DNA from: Heloderma charlesbogerti
Taxonomy: Eukaryota > Chordata > Lepidosauria > Squamata > Helodermatidae
NCBI GenBank assembly: GCA_026122225.1
Contig: JANEZZ010000979.1
Span: 1-64,000, forward strand
DNA length: 64,000 bases
Direction: 5' to 3'
This document shows positions 55,874 through 64,000 of this stretch, one piece after another (the first letter of the stretch is position 1; each line of letters starts with the position of its first letter). Both the position numbers and the translations under genes were made by a program. The notes beneath the pieces are model-generated. The model had not been told where the DNA came from, ran no database searches, and saw only the letters and a program-made list of their open reading frames with translations.

Positions 55874-56267
55874 CCTGTCCCGGGGGGGTGCGGGTGCGGG
55901 GGGGTGCGGAGGATTTCTCCCCGAAACTTGTTCGGGGGGCCGAACATGTTGGCGCTCGGCCCCCCGAAGTCTCGGGGAGAAATTCTCCGCCATCCCTAGT
56001 ATGAAGTTGAGACACTAGCAAGCAGTATGTGGGGATTTTCAAGTATTCTGTCCAAAGACTTGGAATATCCTGAGCACTTGCAAAGAGAGCAGGGAGGTGA
56101 CTGCTGATCCCCAAGCTCCTTGGAAGGAGGCCACAGAAAATGTAATAAATAAATAAACTTGGATTTCTTGATCTGTTCCCAGGTTCAGTGCCAGCCCTAG
56201 CTTTTGGGGGGAACTTTGGCAAGGTGCTCTCAACCAGCCTCCTTCCCTGAGTGCACCCACTTCCTCG

Positions 56268-56676
56268 TAGGGATGTACGGACTATGTAAAGTCCGCTCCA
56301 TCTGTGTTTTGTGGATTGTCAGGTGCCTTTCATTCTGTCATCCACCCACAGATGGATGTGAATATGTTTTTTTGGTCATGCAGAAAAATACGGAAATAGT
56401 TACTTAGGTATTTACACAAGTATTTTCATAATTTACCTCATTATGCAACATTTAGCGTATTGTCCCCCATTCCATTCTACATTTCCTCAGCAGAAGCTTA
56501 CGTATTTTTCCTATGGATTTATATGCAAAAATTTTGGGAAAGTAAAAAAAAAAATCATCCGAAAGTCCACAGACTCCACTGGGCCTGAGGGGGTCTCTCT
56601 GCTGTGGATTCCACAGGTCAGATTCTTAGAAATCTGAGCTCATTTTAATCCATCTCAAATTTCTCCAGCATTCCTA
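56268..56676. mobile_element. hAT-like MITE, same family as 8412-9607
   Basis: 409 bp, TAGGGATGTACGGACTATG at the left and CAGCATTCCTA at the right. Flanking octamers CTTCCTCG and CTTCCTCA (7 of 8). Inner ACGGACT ... AGTCCGC and CCACAGACTCC phrases. No ORF. Confidence 0.75.
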
Positions 56677-57528
56677 CTTCCTCACCAGTATCCTCACTTC
56701 CCATACACTTGCCTCCTCCCCAGACTCAATCCACAAGTCTGGACAACGAAAAATAACAAGTCATTCAGGGATTACTGCTCCTAAACTTTGCTCTTTTCAT
56801 TGCTTATTTGCTCAGTAAGGCTAAGTGCATAGGCAGCAATAGCGAGGAGGAGGAGAAAGAGGAGAAGGAGAAGGAGGAGAAGGTGCTCTGCTGCTCCAGG
56901 GACTGGCAGTGGGGCCCCCATAGGAGCATGGCCCTTGGCAGGTACCCTACAATACCCACCCCTGACACTGACCCTGCTGAAGATTCCAACTGAGGATAAT
57001 GTGAGGTGAAATCTCAGAAGCCAGAGAGATGACCAAATATGGAGGAAGAGTCACTGGAGGAAGAGTTTTGGGTGCCCCGCCCAGTTCCTTACCTGTCTTC
57101 CATCATTAAAACAAGAATAAATTATTCCAAATGAGCACACACACAAAAACCCTGCTTAATTTGCATAATTTATACAGGCAGCAAGATTCAACTTTGCTCA
57201 AAGGAGAATTTGATTTTCTTTTTTTTGTTACTGTTTATTTTAGCTTTACAAGCCTGTGGATAGATCATAAAAAGACAATCAAGAGAGACCATCTGGTGCA
57301 AAGAGAAAGGGGAAAAGAGTAAGGGGGAAAGGTCAATTCAAAAACATATTTTCAGTTAGCTACTGCTAAACTGAAGGCGCAATTGTGGTGATCTCAAAGG
57401 CCTGACCCTAAGATTTTTAAGCATCTCAATAATTGTGAAAAAGTAGAGCAGATTTCCCCTTTATGATTAGCACAAGCAAAATGCTATCATCTAAAATGTT
57501 TATCAGTTAAAAAAGCAAACAAACTCTC

Positions 57529-57795
57529 TTATATTTGATGTTTGTGATAAAGGGAGGCCAGATTGACATGAGATCTTCTGATTTTCTCTGTCCCATATTT
57601 GTATCTGCTTGTGTTGACATTTTCATATTTTTTTAAGAAGTGCCATACTTTGACCAGCCGATGTTCTGTTGGGGTTTCATTACAGGGGTAATTTCTTGCA
57701 AGTACAGCTTTTGCAGCAGTGAACAGGTATATGTCTCTGCAATATGACTCGACAGCAGAATCCAACAACACAACCACTAGGTTGTCTGGAATCAA
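57529..57795 (-). pseudogene. L1-type LINE ORF2 C-terminal remnant (tentative)
   Basis: An 88-codon open stretch with ...LFTAAKAVLARNYPCNETP, then RLVKVWHFLKKYENVN. This resembles the AAKxxIARxWK ... PxxxxWxxKVW block near the C-terminus of L1-type ORF2 proteins. The start codon is fortuitous and there is no RT core here. Alternatively a chance ORF. Confidence 0.45.
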
Positions 57796-58009
57796 GGGAT
57801 AGATGGATTAGATTGTATAGCTGTTAGAATCATTCTCCAGAACTCCTGCATCTTACCACAGTACTACACAGCCAGAAAATAGGCTCATTGACTGGCTTTG
57901 TTCCTCTGCCTTTAACAGCAGCCTGCTATGCTGAAATTAAGCTGATGGGTCATACCTTTTGCAAATCTCTCCAGTTCAGCTTTACTACTGAGGAGGGCCT
58001 CTCCCCTCA

Positions 58010-58454
58010 GAGCACAATCCTGTTGGGATAGTCAGGCCCCTCCGAACTCAAAGGCAGCTGACTTTGCAGGGTGGGCAGAACATGGAGGGCGTCCTTCTCC
58101 TCCACACTCCGGCTGCCCTACATTAGCGCCTAGACAGCCGATTCTGGCTGTCTAGCTGGGGCTCTCAGAGCAGGAGGAGGGGAGGCTGTATGGTGCATAG
58201 GAAGAACCATAATGATGCTTCTGTGGTCTCCCTCCCTCCTCACCCCCAGGAACACTCCCTTTTTGCCTGCTCTGCACTGTAATTATGAGCACAGAGATGG
58301 GGAAGGACTGTGCAGCCTATGAGGCAGTGAGGGAGGGAGCGGGGAGTGTGGTTTCTGGGAACCAAACTCGGAGCGCTGGCTCTGAGCTTGGTTCCCAGGA
58401 ACTGAAAAACCCTAAGGCTGTCTAGACACTGTCTAGTGGCTATAGGATTGCTCT
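58010..58454. mobile_element. PIF/Harbinger-like MITE, old copy
   Basis: GAGCACAATCCTGTTGGG at the left and GGCTATAGGATTGCTCT at the right. Shares CTAGACAGCCGATTCTGGCT, a GGTTTCTGGGAACC / GGTTCCCAGGAAC pair and GGCTGTCTAGACACTG with the family. Flanking trinucleotides no longer match. Confidence 0.7.
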
Positions 58455-59183
58455 CCCCATGTGCTTTATTAATGAAACAGAAGTCTATCTAGATATCTCT
58501 CCAGAGCACGATAGATGCATGAGGACACAACTAATGTGCAGCTGGCTTCACGTGACCTGTTTTCTCCCAATATAAACATGCCCAAGGAACAAGTGGTTGC
58601 ATATGCAAAATAGGAAGCTAACTTGACTTCCATATGGAGGTCTCCTAGCACCACCAATGAGAAGGCATAGTGCAGCTCTTCCATCTTTTCTTTCTTAACC
58701 GATGTTCTGCAGTAAGACAAAAGGCAAGAGAATTGGTGGAGCACCATAGGAGGCTTATGAGCTGAAGACTACAACATCTAGGTGATGTTGCAAGACACAC
58801 GTTTGGTCATGATTCTAATATTATATTGGCCCTGTGTGTTTTGATTTGTTAAATTCTTCCCAGCAATAAAGTGCAAAGCATATTTTAATGACATTTCTAC
58901 TCTAGAGTTCCCTTCCACGTATTTAAGCAAATCAACTCTGCAGGGAATAAAATTATTGTTGAACTCTGCAGTGAAGAGCCTCTATGATGATAATTAAAAT
59001 AATAACATTTCTCATCCCCCGTGCCTTCTTGTTCAGGAAAGAAAATTAACACAAAATAGAAAAAGTAATATAAAGGTTAGGATAAAACTATTTTCATCTT
59101 CAGAATTTCCTATCAAATTAACGAATTGGCCGACAATGGGCATAAGGAAGATTATGCATGTTTGCGAATCTTGATCGATATAT

Positions 59184-59272
59184 TTCAGTTTTCCCCGACC
59201 TGGTGCCCTTCAGATGTGATGGATCACATATAGACCAACACTATCTGGAGGGCACCAGGTTGGAGAAGGCCA
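59184..59272. repeat. Palindromic MITE-like repeat (CTGGTGCCCTCCAGAT type)
   Basis: CCCCGACCTGGTGCCCTTCAGATG at the left is answered by CTGGAGGGCACCAGGTTGG at the right. A related copy with internal GTTGTAGTCCAACAACATC lies at 63640-63735. Confidence 0.65.
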
Positions 59273-60293
59273 ATATATTTCCAACATGGAATATATCAGT
59301 GATGATTGCTAGCTAGCCATGCCATATGCTAGCCACATTCTCCTAAGCCTCTGGTTGCAAGACTGCAGAGCTATGTCATAGAATTTCATCTTTGTTTAAG
59401 AGGCCATTTTATGGAATGGAGAAGATCATGCACAAACCATGCCCAAGTTTGGGGATGTGTTTACAGATAAACCTCAAGGCCAAAGACTAAGGATGTATGA
59501 CGAATTTGTTTCAATTCATTTTTGTTCAGGATTTATCCAGTTTGCACCTTCCAGACTCCACACAGACTCAAACACAATTTGTGGTAGAAGTATCTACAAT
59601 TCCAAGCTTGCAATGTGATTTGCGGACCCAAAACATGTGTTTGACAGCATGCGCATGTTTGAAAAATGTGCATGACAAAATGGGTACTTTTGAAAAATGC
59701 ACACAAATACACTTTAATCAATGGGAGAAGAAAGCATACATTTCAAAATGCACTCAATCAATGTGTACATTTGGGAAAATACAATGAAAATCTGCACAGT
59801 TTTTCATGTGAGAACTAAAAAAAAAGCAAAGCTCGCAATATGGTATGGACTGGAGTCAGAACGATCTTTGAAACGGAATTCAGAGAATTTCAGCAAGCCT
59901 TGAGTTTTGCTGATTTGCACAGCCCACACAGAAAATACAAGGTCAATCTATTTTACTCTTTCTTTTCAAATCCAACGGTGCCTGTCCAGACTCATATGAA
60001 ACCTTTCTTTTGGGTGCATGGTGTTTGGAAGGACAGCAAAACTGACCGAAAGGACATAAAAATCAATTGCAAGGGTGTCAAAACTAGCCTTTTAGGTATA
60101 GATGGTTCAAGTATTAATAGGTTAGTATATTATTACCTTTAATAGTGATCTCAGGAGTTAGAGTGCCTATCTGTTTAGAAGGGAAAATAGGCCACCACCA
60201 CCCCACCAAAAAAAAAGGAAAAAAAAGAGGTCAGTGGTTTCTGGGTGCTCAGTGAACTCCCTGGGTATGCAAAAGTATTGTTGTTGTTGTTGT

Positions 60294-60944
60294 TCAGTCG
60301 TTCAGTCGTGTCCGACTCTTCGTGACCCCATGGACCATAGCACGCCAGGCCTTCCTGTCCTGCGTTCTCTCCTGGAGCGTGCTCAAGTTCATATTCATTG
60401 CATCCGTGATGCTATCTAGCCATCTCATCCTCTGCCGTCCCCTTCTCCTTTTGCCTTCAGTCTTTCCCACCATCAGGGTCTTTTCCAGAGAGTTTTCTCT
60501 TCGCATTAGGTGGCCAAAATATTGGAGCTTCAGCTTCATTATCTGTCCTTCCAATGAGCACTCAGGGTTGATTTCCTTTAGGATGGACTGATTTGACCTC
60601 CTTGCAGTCCAGGGGACTCGTAAGAGTCTTCTCCAGCACCACAGTTCGAAAGCATCAATTCTTCGGCACTCAGCCTTCCTTATAGTCCAGCTCTCACAGC
60701 CATACATTACTACTGGGAAAACCATAGCTTTGATTAGACGGACCTTTGTCGGCAAGGTGATGTCTCTGCTTCTTACTATGCTGTCTAGGTTTGCCATAGC
60801 TTTCCTCCCAAGGAGCAAGCGTCTTTTAATTTCATGGCTACAGTCACCGTCTGCGGTGATCTTGGAGCCCAAGAAAGTAAAATCTGTCACTGCTTCCATT
60901 TCTTCCCCTTCTATATGCCAGGAAGTGATAGGGCCAGATGACAT
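60294..60944 (-). pseudogene. BovB ORF C-terminal part, displaced by frameshift
   Basis: The continuation of the BovB protein in another frame, 216 codons from an internal Met. It carries the region after RT: DFTFLGSKI, IKRRLLLGRKAM, PVVMYGCESWTI, a WCWRRLLRVPWTARRSN block with conserved Trp/Arg, and a C-terminus MVHGVTKSRTRLND. With the upstream ORF it covers the full family length (about 1040 residues). The single lesion separates otherwise conserved coding sequence, so it is recent or an assembly error. Confidence 0.9.
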
Positions 60945-63436
60945 GATCTTAGATTTTTAATGTTGAGTTTCAAACCAGCTTTTGCACTCTCCTCTTTCAC
61001 CCTCAACAAGAGGCTCTTGAGATCCTCTTCGCTTTCTGCCATTAGGGTGGTATCGTCTGCATATCGGAGGTTGTTGATAATTTTCCCGGCAATCTTAATT
61101 CCTACCTCTGATTCATCCAACCCGGCATTTCTCATGATGTACTCTGCATATAAGTTAAATAAGCAGGGTGACAATATGCAGCCTTGTCGTACCCCTTTCC
61201 CAATTTTGAACCAATCGGTTGTTCCATCTCTGGTTCTTACTGTTGCTTCTTGACCCTCGTACAGGTTTCTCAGGAGACAGGTAAGGTGGTCTGGTACTCC
61301 CATCACTTTAAGAATTTGCCACAGTTTGTTGTGATCCACACAATCAAAGGCTTTAGCATAGTCAATGAAGCAGAAATAGACGTTTTTCTGGAATTCTCTT
61401 GCTTTCTCCATGATGCAGCGAATGTTGGCGATTTGATCTCTAGTTCCTCTGCCTCTTCGAAACCCAGCTTGTACTTCCGGTAGTTCTCGGTTCACATACT
61501 GCTGAAGCCTAGCTTGTAGGATTTTGAGCATCACCTTGCTGGCATGTGAAATGAGCGCAATGGTGCGGTAGTTTGAACACTCTTTGGCATTGCCCTTCTT
61601 TGGAATTGGAATGTAAACTGAACTTTTCCAGTCTTGTGGCCACTGTTGAGTGTTCCAGATTTGTTGGCATATTGAATGCAGCACTTTAACAGCATCATCT
61701 TTTAGGATTTTAAATAGCTCAGCTGGAATACTGTCATCTCCGCTAGCTTTGTTGTTACTAATGCTTCCTAAGGCCCACTTGACTTCACTCTCTAGGATGT
61801 CCGGCTCAAGTTCAGTGAGCGCACTATCATGGCTATCAGGGACATTCAGATCTTTCCTGTATAGTTCTTCTGTGTATTCTTGCCACCTCTTCTTAATCTC
61901 ATCTGCTTCTGTTAGGTCCCTGCCTTCTTTGTCCTTTATCATGCCCGTCTTTGCACAAAACGTTCCCCTGAGATCTCCAATTTTCTTGAAGAGATCTCTA
62001 GTCTTTCCCATTCTGTTGTTTTCCTCGATTTCTTTGCATTGTTCATTTAAGAAGGCCTTCCTGTCTCTCCTTGCTATTCTCTGGAACTCTGCATTCAGTT
62101 GGGTATATCTTCCCCTTTCTCCCTTGCTTTTCGCTTCCCTTCTTTCATGAGCTACTTGTAAAGCCTCCTCAGACAGCCACTTGGCTTTCTTGCATTTCTT
62201 TTTCTTTGGGACGGATTTCGTTGCTGCCTCCTGAACAATGTTACGGACCTCCGTCCATAGTTCCTCAGGCACTCTGTCTATCAGGTCTAATCCCTGAAAT
62301 CTATTCCTCACCTCCACTGTATATTCATCAGGGATATGATTTAGGTCATACCTGAACGGTTTAGTGGTTTTCCCGACGTTCTTCAATTTAAGCCGAAATT
62401 TTGCAAGAAGCAGCTCATGATCTGAGCCACAGTCAGCTCCAGGTCTTGTTTTTACTGACTGTATGGAGCTTCTCCATCTTTGGCTGCAAAGGACATAATC
62501 AATCTGATTTCGATATTGACCATCTGGTGACGTCCATGTGTAGAGTCGCCTCTTGTGCTGTTGGAAAAGAGTGTTTGCTATGATCAGCATGTTCTCTTGG
62601 CAAAACTCTATTAGCTTTTGTCCTGCTTCATTTTGTACACCAAGGCCATGCCTGCCTGTTATCCCAGTGATTTCTTGACTTCCTACTTTAGCATTCCAAT
62701 CCCCTATGATGAAGAGGACATCTTTTTTTGGTGTTAGTTCTAGAAGGTGTTGTAGGTCTTCATAGAACCGATCAACCTCAGCTTCTTCGGCCTCAGTGGT
62801 TGGGGCATAGACTTGAATTACGGTGATGTTGAATGGTTTGCCTTGGATTCGTACTGAGATCATTCTATCATTTTTAAGATTGTACCCCAGTACTGCTTTT
62901 CCCACCCTTTTGTTGACTATGAGTGCTACTCCATTTCTTCTAAGGGATTCTTGCCCACAATAGTAGATATGATGGTCACCTGAATTAAATTCGCCCATGC
63001 CTGTCCATTTTAGTTCGCTGATTCCCAAGATGTCGATGTTCAATCTTGCCATCTCATGTTTGACCACCTCCAACTTACCTTGATTCATTGATCTGACATT
63101 CCAGGTTCCTAAACAATATTGTTCTTTACAGCATCGGATTTTCTTTTCACCGCCTGACACATCCACAGCTGAGTGTCCTTTCGGGTTTGGCCCAGCCGCT
63201 TCACTCTTTCTGGCGCTACTTGGAAATACCCTCTGCTCTTCCCCAGTAGCATATTGGACACCTTCCGACCTGAGGGGCTCATCTTCCGGCGTCATATCTT
63301 TTAGCCTTGTGATACGTTCCATGGGGTTTTCTTGGCAAGAATGCTGGAGTGGGTTGCCATTTCCTTCTCCAGTGGACCACATTTTGTCAGAACTCTCTGC
63401 CATGACCTGTCCGTCTTGGGTGGCCCTGCACGGCAT
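60911..63436 (-). CDS. BovB ORF: AP endonuclease plus reverse transcriptase, 841 codons before frameshift
   Basis: The retrotransposition enzyme: its endonuclease nicks chromosomal DNA and its RT copies the element RNA at the nick. Residues 1-105 are a leader without a recognised domain. The apurinic-like endonuclease spans about 106-350 with TWNVRS (N113), ISELKW (E141), VYAPT (Y210), GDWNAKVG (D246, N248), QIDYV (D313) and SDHELLL (D339, H340), so all catalytic residues are present. A linker with a basic KKKKCKKAKW patch (411-420) follows. RT spans about 600-825: AGFRRGRGTRD (658-667), motif A FCFIDYAKAFDCVD (D692), motif B VRQGCILSP (749-757), catalytic YADD (792-795). At residue 828 the frame slips and the last 14 residues are out of frame. 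The first Met was chosen because upstream sequence is only the short leader. Confidence 0.95.
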   Translation of the reverse strand: MPCRATQDGQVMAESSDKMWSTGEGNGNPLQHSCQENPMERITRLKDMTPEDEPLRSEGVQYATGEEQRVFPSSARKSEAAGPNPKGHSAVDVSGGEKKIRCCKEQYCLGTWNVRSMNQGKLEVVKHEMARLNIDILGISELKWTGMGEFNSGDHHIYYCGQESLRRNGVALIVNKRVGKAVLGYNLKNDRMISVRIQGKPFNITVIQVYAPTTEAEEAEVDRFYEDLQHLLELTPKKDVLFIIGDWNAKVGSQEITGITGRHGLGVQNEAGQKLIEFCQENMLIIANTLFQQHKRRLYTWTSPDGQYRNQIDYVLCSQRWRSSIQSVKTRPGADCGSDHELLLAKFRLKLKNVGKTTKPFRYDLNHIPDEYTVEVRNRFQGLDLIDRVPEELWTEVRNIVQEAATKSVPKKKKCKKAKWLSEEALQVAHERREAKSKGERGRYTQLNAEFQRIARRDRKAFLNEQCKEIEENNRMGKTRDLFKKIGDLRGTFCAKTGMIKDKEGRDLTEADEIKKRWQEYTEELYRKDLNVPDSHDSALTELEPDILESEVKWALGSISNNKASGDDSIPAELFKILKDDAVKVLHSICQQIWNTQQWPQDWKSSVYIPIPKKGNAKECSNYRTIALISHASKVMLKILQARLQQYVNRELPEVQAGFRRGRGTRDQIANIRCIMEKAREFQKNVYFCFIDYAKAFDCVDHNKLWQILKVMGVPDHLTCLLRNLYEGQEATVRTRDGTTDWFKIGKGVRQGCILSPCLFNLYAEYIMRNAGLDESEVGIKIAGKIINNLRYADDTTLMAESEEDLKSLLLRVKEESAKAGLKLNIKNLRSCHLALSLPGI

Positions 63437-63512
63437 AGCTTATGGCTTCACTGAGTTACGCAAGCCCCTTCGCCACAACAAGGCAGTGATCCATGAAGGG
63501 GTGCAAAAGTAT

Positions 63513-64000
63513 ATAGGATTGTAAATTAAAAGAAATGCATATTTTGACAAACAAAAGATCCCCAAATGGCAACACAGGTAGTGGAGACACCATTAGGGGG
63601 GCACAGAAGGGGCAAAGTCCATTTCTCGTTGGGTGAGCTCCAGATGTTGTGGCCTACAACTCCTATCAGCTCCTATTCAATTTTGAGATCATGAGAGTTG
63701 TAGTCCAACAACATCTGGAGGGCCATACGTTGCCCCCCCTTCTAAGACCTCTATTGTGAATGGGTATGGTGCAAGCCTATATGGGGTTTACCAAGGACTC
63801 CAGCAAAGCCTTAATTTTGTTGTTAAACCATTTACTTCCCAAATTAATGGGGATACAATGACTTTGTATCATAGTGCAGTCTCTTAGGGGCCAATCCTAT
63901 GCACACTTAACAGGGAACGTGTTCCACTGAACACAGTAGGATTTACATCTAGGTAAATATCCGTAGGCTTGAACTGTAAAAAATGAAGGTTGCAATTAGG
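63513..64000. other. Flank of BovB, palindromic repeat, no gene seen
   Basis: 63640-63735 holds a CTCCAGATGTTGTGGCCTAC ... GTAGTCCAACAACATCTGGAG inverted repeat, related to 59184-59272. A GCAATCC-type fragment (GGGGCCAATCCTATGC) is at about 63889. Nothing coding. Confidence 0.5.
63640..63735. repeat. Palindromic MITE-like repeat, second copy
   Basis: Arms CTCCAGATGTTGTGG and CCAACAACATCTGGAG, inner CTACAACTCCTATCA / GAGAGTTGTAG. Confidence 0.7.

Larger units (their letters stand above)
55030..55998 (-). mobile_element. Nested-palindrome hAT MITE, copy 16 (best full-length example)
   Basis: 969 bp, perfect duplication GTATGAAG (55022-55029 and 55999-56006). Complete symmetric plan. Right end with tandem GAAATTCAGGCCGGGG units. 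Hairpin pair 55272-55367. A-run. GCGAATGGCGGCCCC hairpin 55396-55432. TAGTCTACGTAAATG hairpin 55449-55480. Centre AGGGCAACGCAAATAGCGTTGCCCT at about 55488-55512. TAGTCTACGTAAACA hairpin 55526-55556. Mirror GGCGGCTCCC hairpin, T-run, hairpin pair 55636-55728. CAGCCGGTCGAAAGACCGGCTG hairpin near 55774-55796. Left-end hairpin 55905-55990. 55268-55728 is thus one large palindrome made of small palindromes. Confidence 0.96.
56677..60267. other. Mostly unrecognised, no host gene seen
   Basis: Contains a GGAGAA-rich tract at 56843-56882, an L1-type remnant at 57529-57795, a Harbinger-like MITE at 58010-58454, a palindromic repeat at 59184-59272, and at 59490-59930 a region rich in TGTGCATTTT / AAAATGCACA phrases starting TAAGGATGTATGACG that looks like an old hAT MITE without a confirmed right end. 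Confidence 0.4.
60279..63501 (-). mobile_element. BovB (RTE clade) LINE, full length with target duplication
   Basis: 3223 bp on the minus strand with a perfect 11-bp duplication TGCAAAAGTAT at 60268-60278 and 63502-63512. The leader before the first usable Met is short (about 65 nt). One long ORF follows, then a short 3' end that finishes in the typical BovB tail (ACTGAACGACTGAACAAC ... (AAC)n on the minus strand). It is nearly intact: one frameshift near 60950. BovB elements are known for patchy distribution in squamates and ruminants attributed to horizontal transfer. A full-length copy with an identical duplication indicates recent activity. Confidence 0.97.

Noticed and set aside
59490..59930. 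hAT MITE starting TAAGGATGTATGACG
   Set aside because: The texture fits old hAT MITEs, but no convincing right terminus or duplication could be found by eye.
60294..60944. Independent 216-codon gene
   Set aside because: It is the in-frame continuation of the BovB protein beyond a frameshift, with the same family motifs, not a separate gene.

Overview
The window is vertebrate nuclear DNA and almost certainly from a squamate reptile (lizard or snake); the species cannot be named from sequence alone. The case rests on BovB-type RTE LINEs (one nearly intact) together with L2-, CR1- and L1-type LINE fragments, tRNA-derived SINEs and several reptile-style MITE families. There is no operon-like gene packing. 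I recognise no host protein-coding gene, rRNA or functional tRNA. The only substantial coding sequence is retrotransposon-encoded.

Layout. 1-2770 is a degraded BovB on the minus strand, cut by the window edge. 2.8-8.4 kb is mostly unrecognised sequence with one small hAT-like MITE and two microsatellites. 8.4-29.2 kb and 35.3-56.0 kb are dominated by one remarkable family, called here the nested-palindrome element. Sixteen copies or parts of copies occupy about 11 kb. They have TAGGGATG / CATCCCTA termini and 8-bp target-site duplications (TSDs), which is the hAT superfamily signature. Internally they consist of hairpins inside larger mirror-image palindromes. Copies are inserted into one another, into BovB and into other MITEs. 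A second MITE group (termini GGGCACAATCC-like, TTA/TAA duplications, PIF/Harbinger-like) is scattered from 5 to 58 kb. L2, CR1 and L1 fragments lie mainly at 23, 31-34 and 42-47 kb and at 57.5 kb. 60279-63501 is a full-length BovB on the minus strand with a perfect 11-bp duplication and a single frameshift.

How the parts relate. This is a layered transposon landscape rather than a gene neighbourhood. BovB would be the autonomous LINE able to supply endonuclease and reverse transcriptase. The nested-palindrome elements carry no transposase and must have been moved in trans by a hAT transposase encoded elsewhere. Insertion order can be read directly from nested duplications, for example BovB first and then several hAT elements at 26.6-29.2 kb.

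The most interesting feature is that nearly every nested-palindrome copy keeps a consensus 5' splice-donor-like octamer (AGGTAAGT) near both ends, pointing outward, next to CpG-rich sequence. This could be a transposase-binding subterminal repeat or a mobile outward first-exon module; the sequence alone cannot decide.
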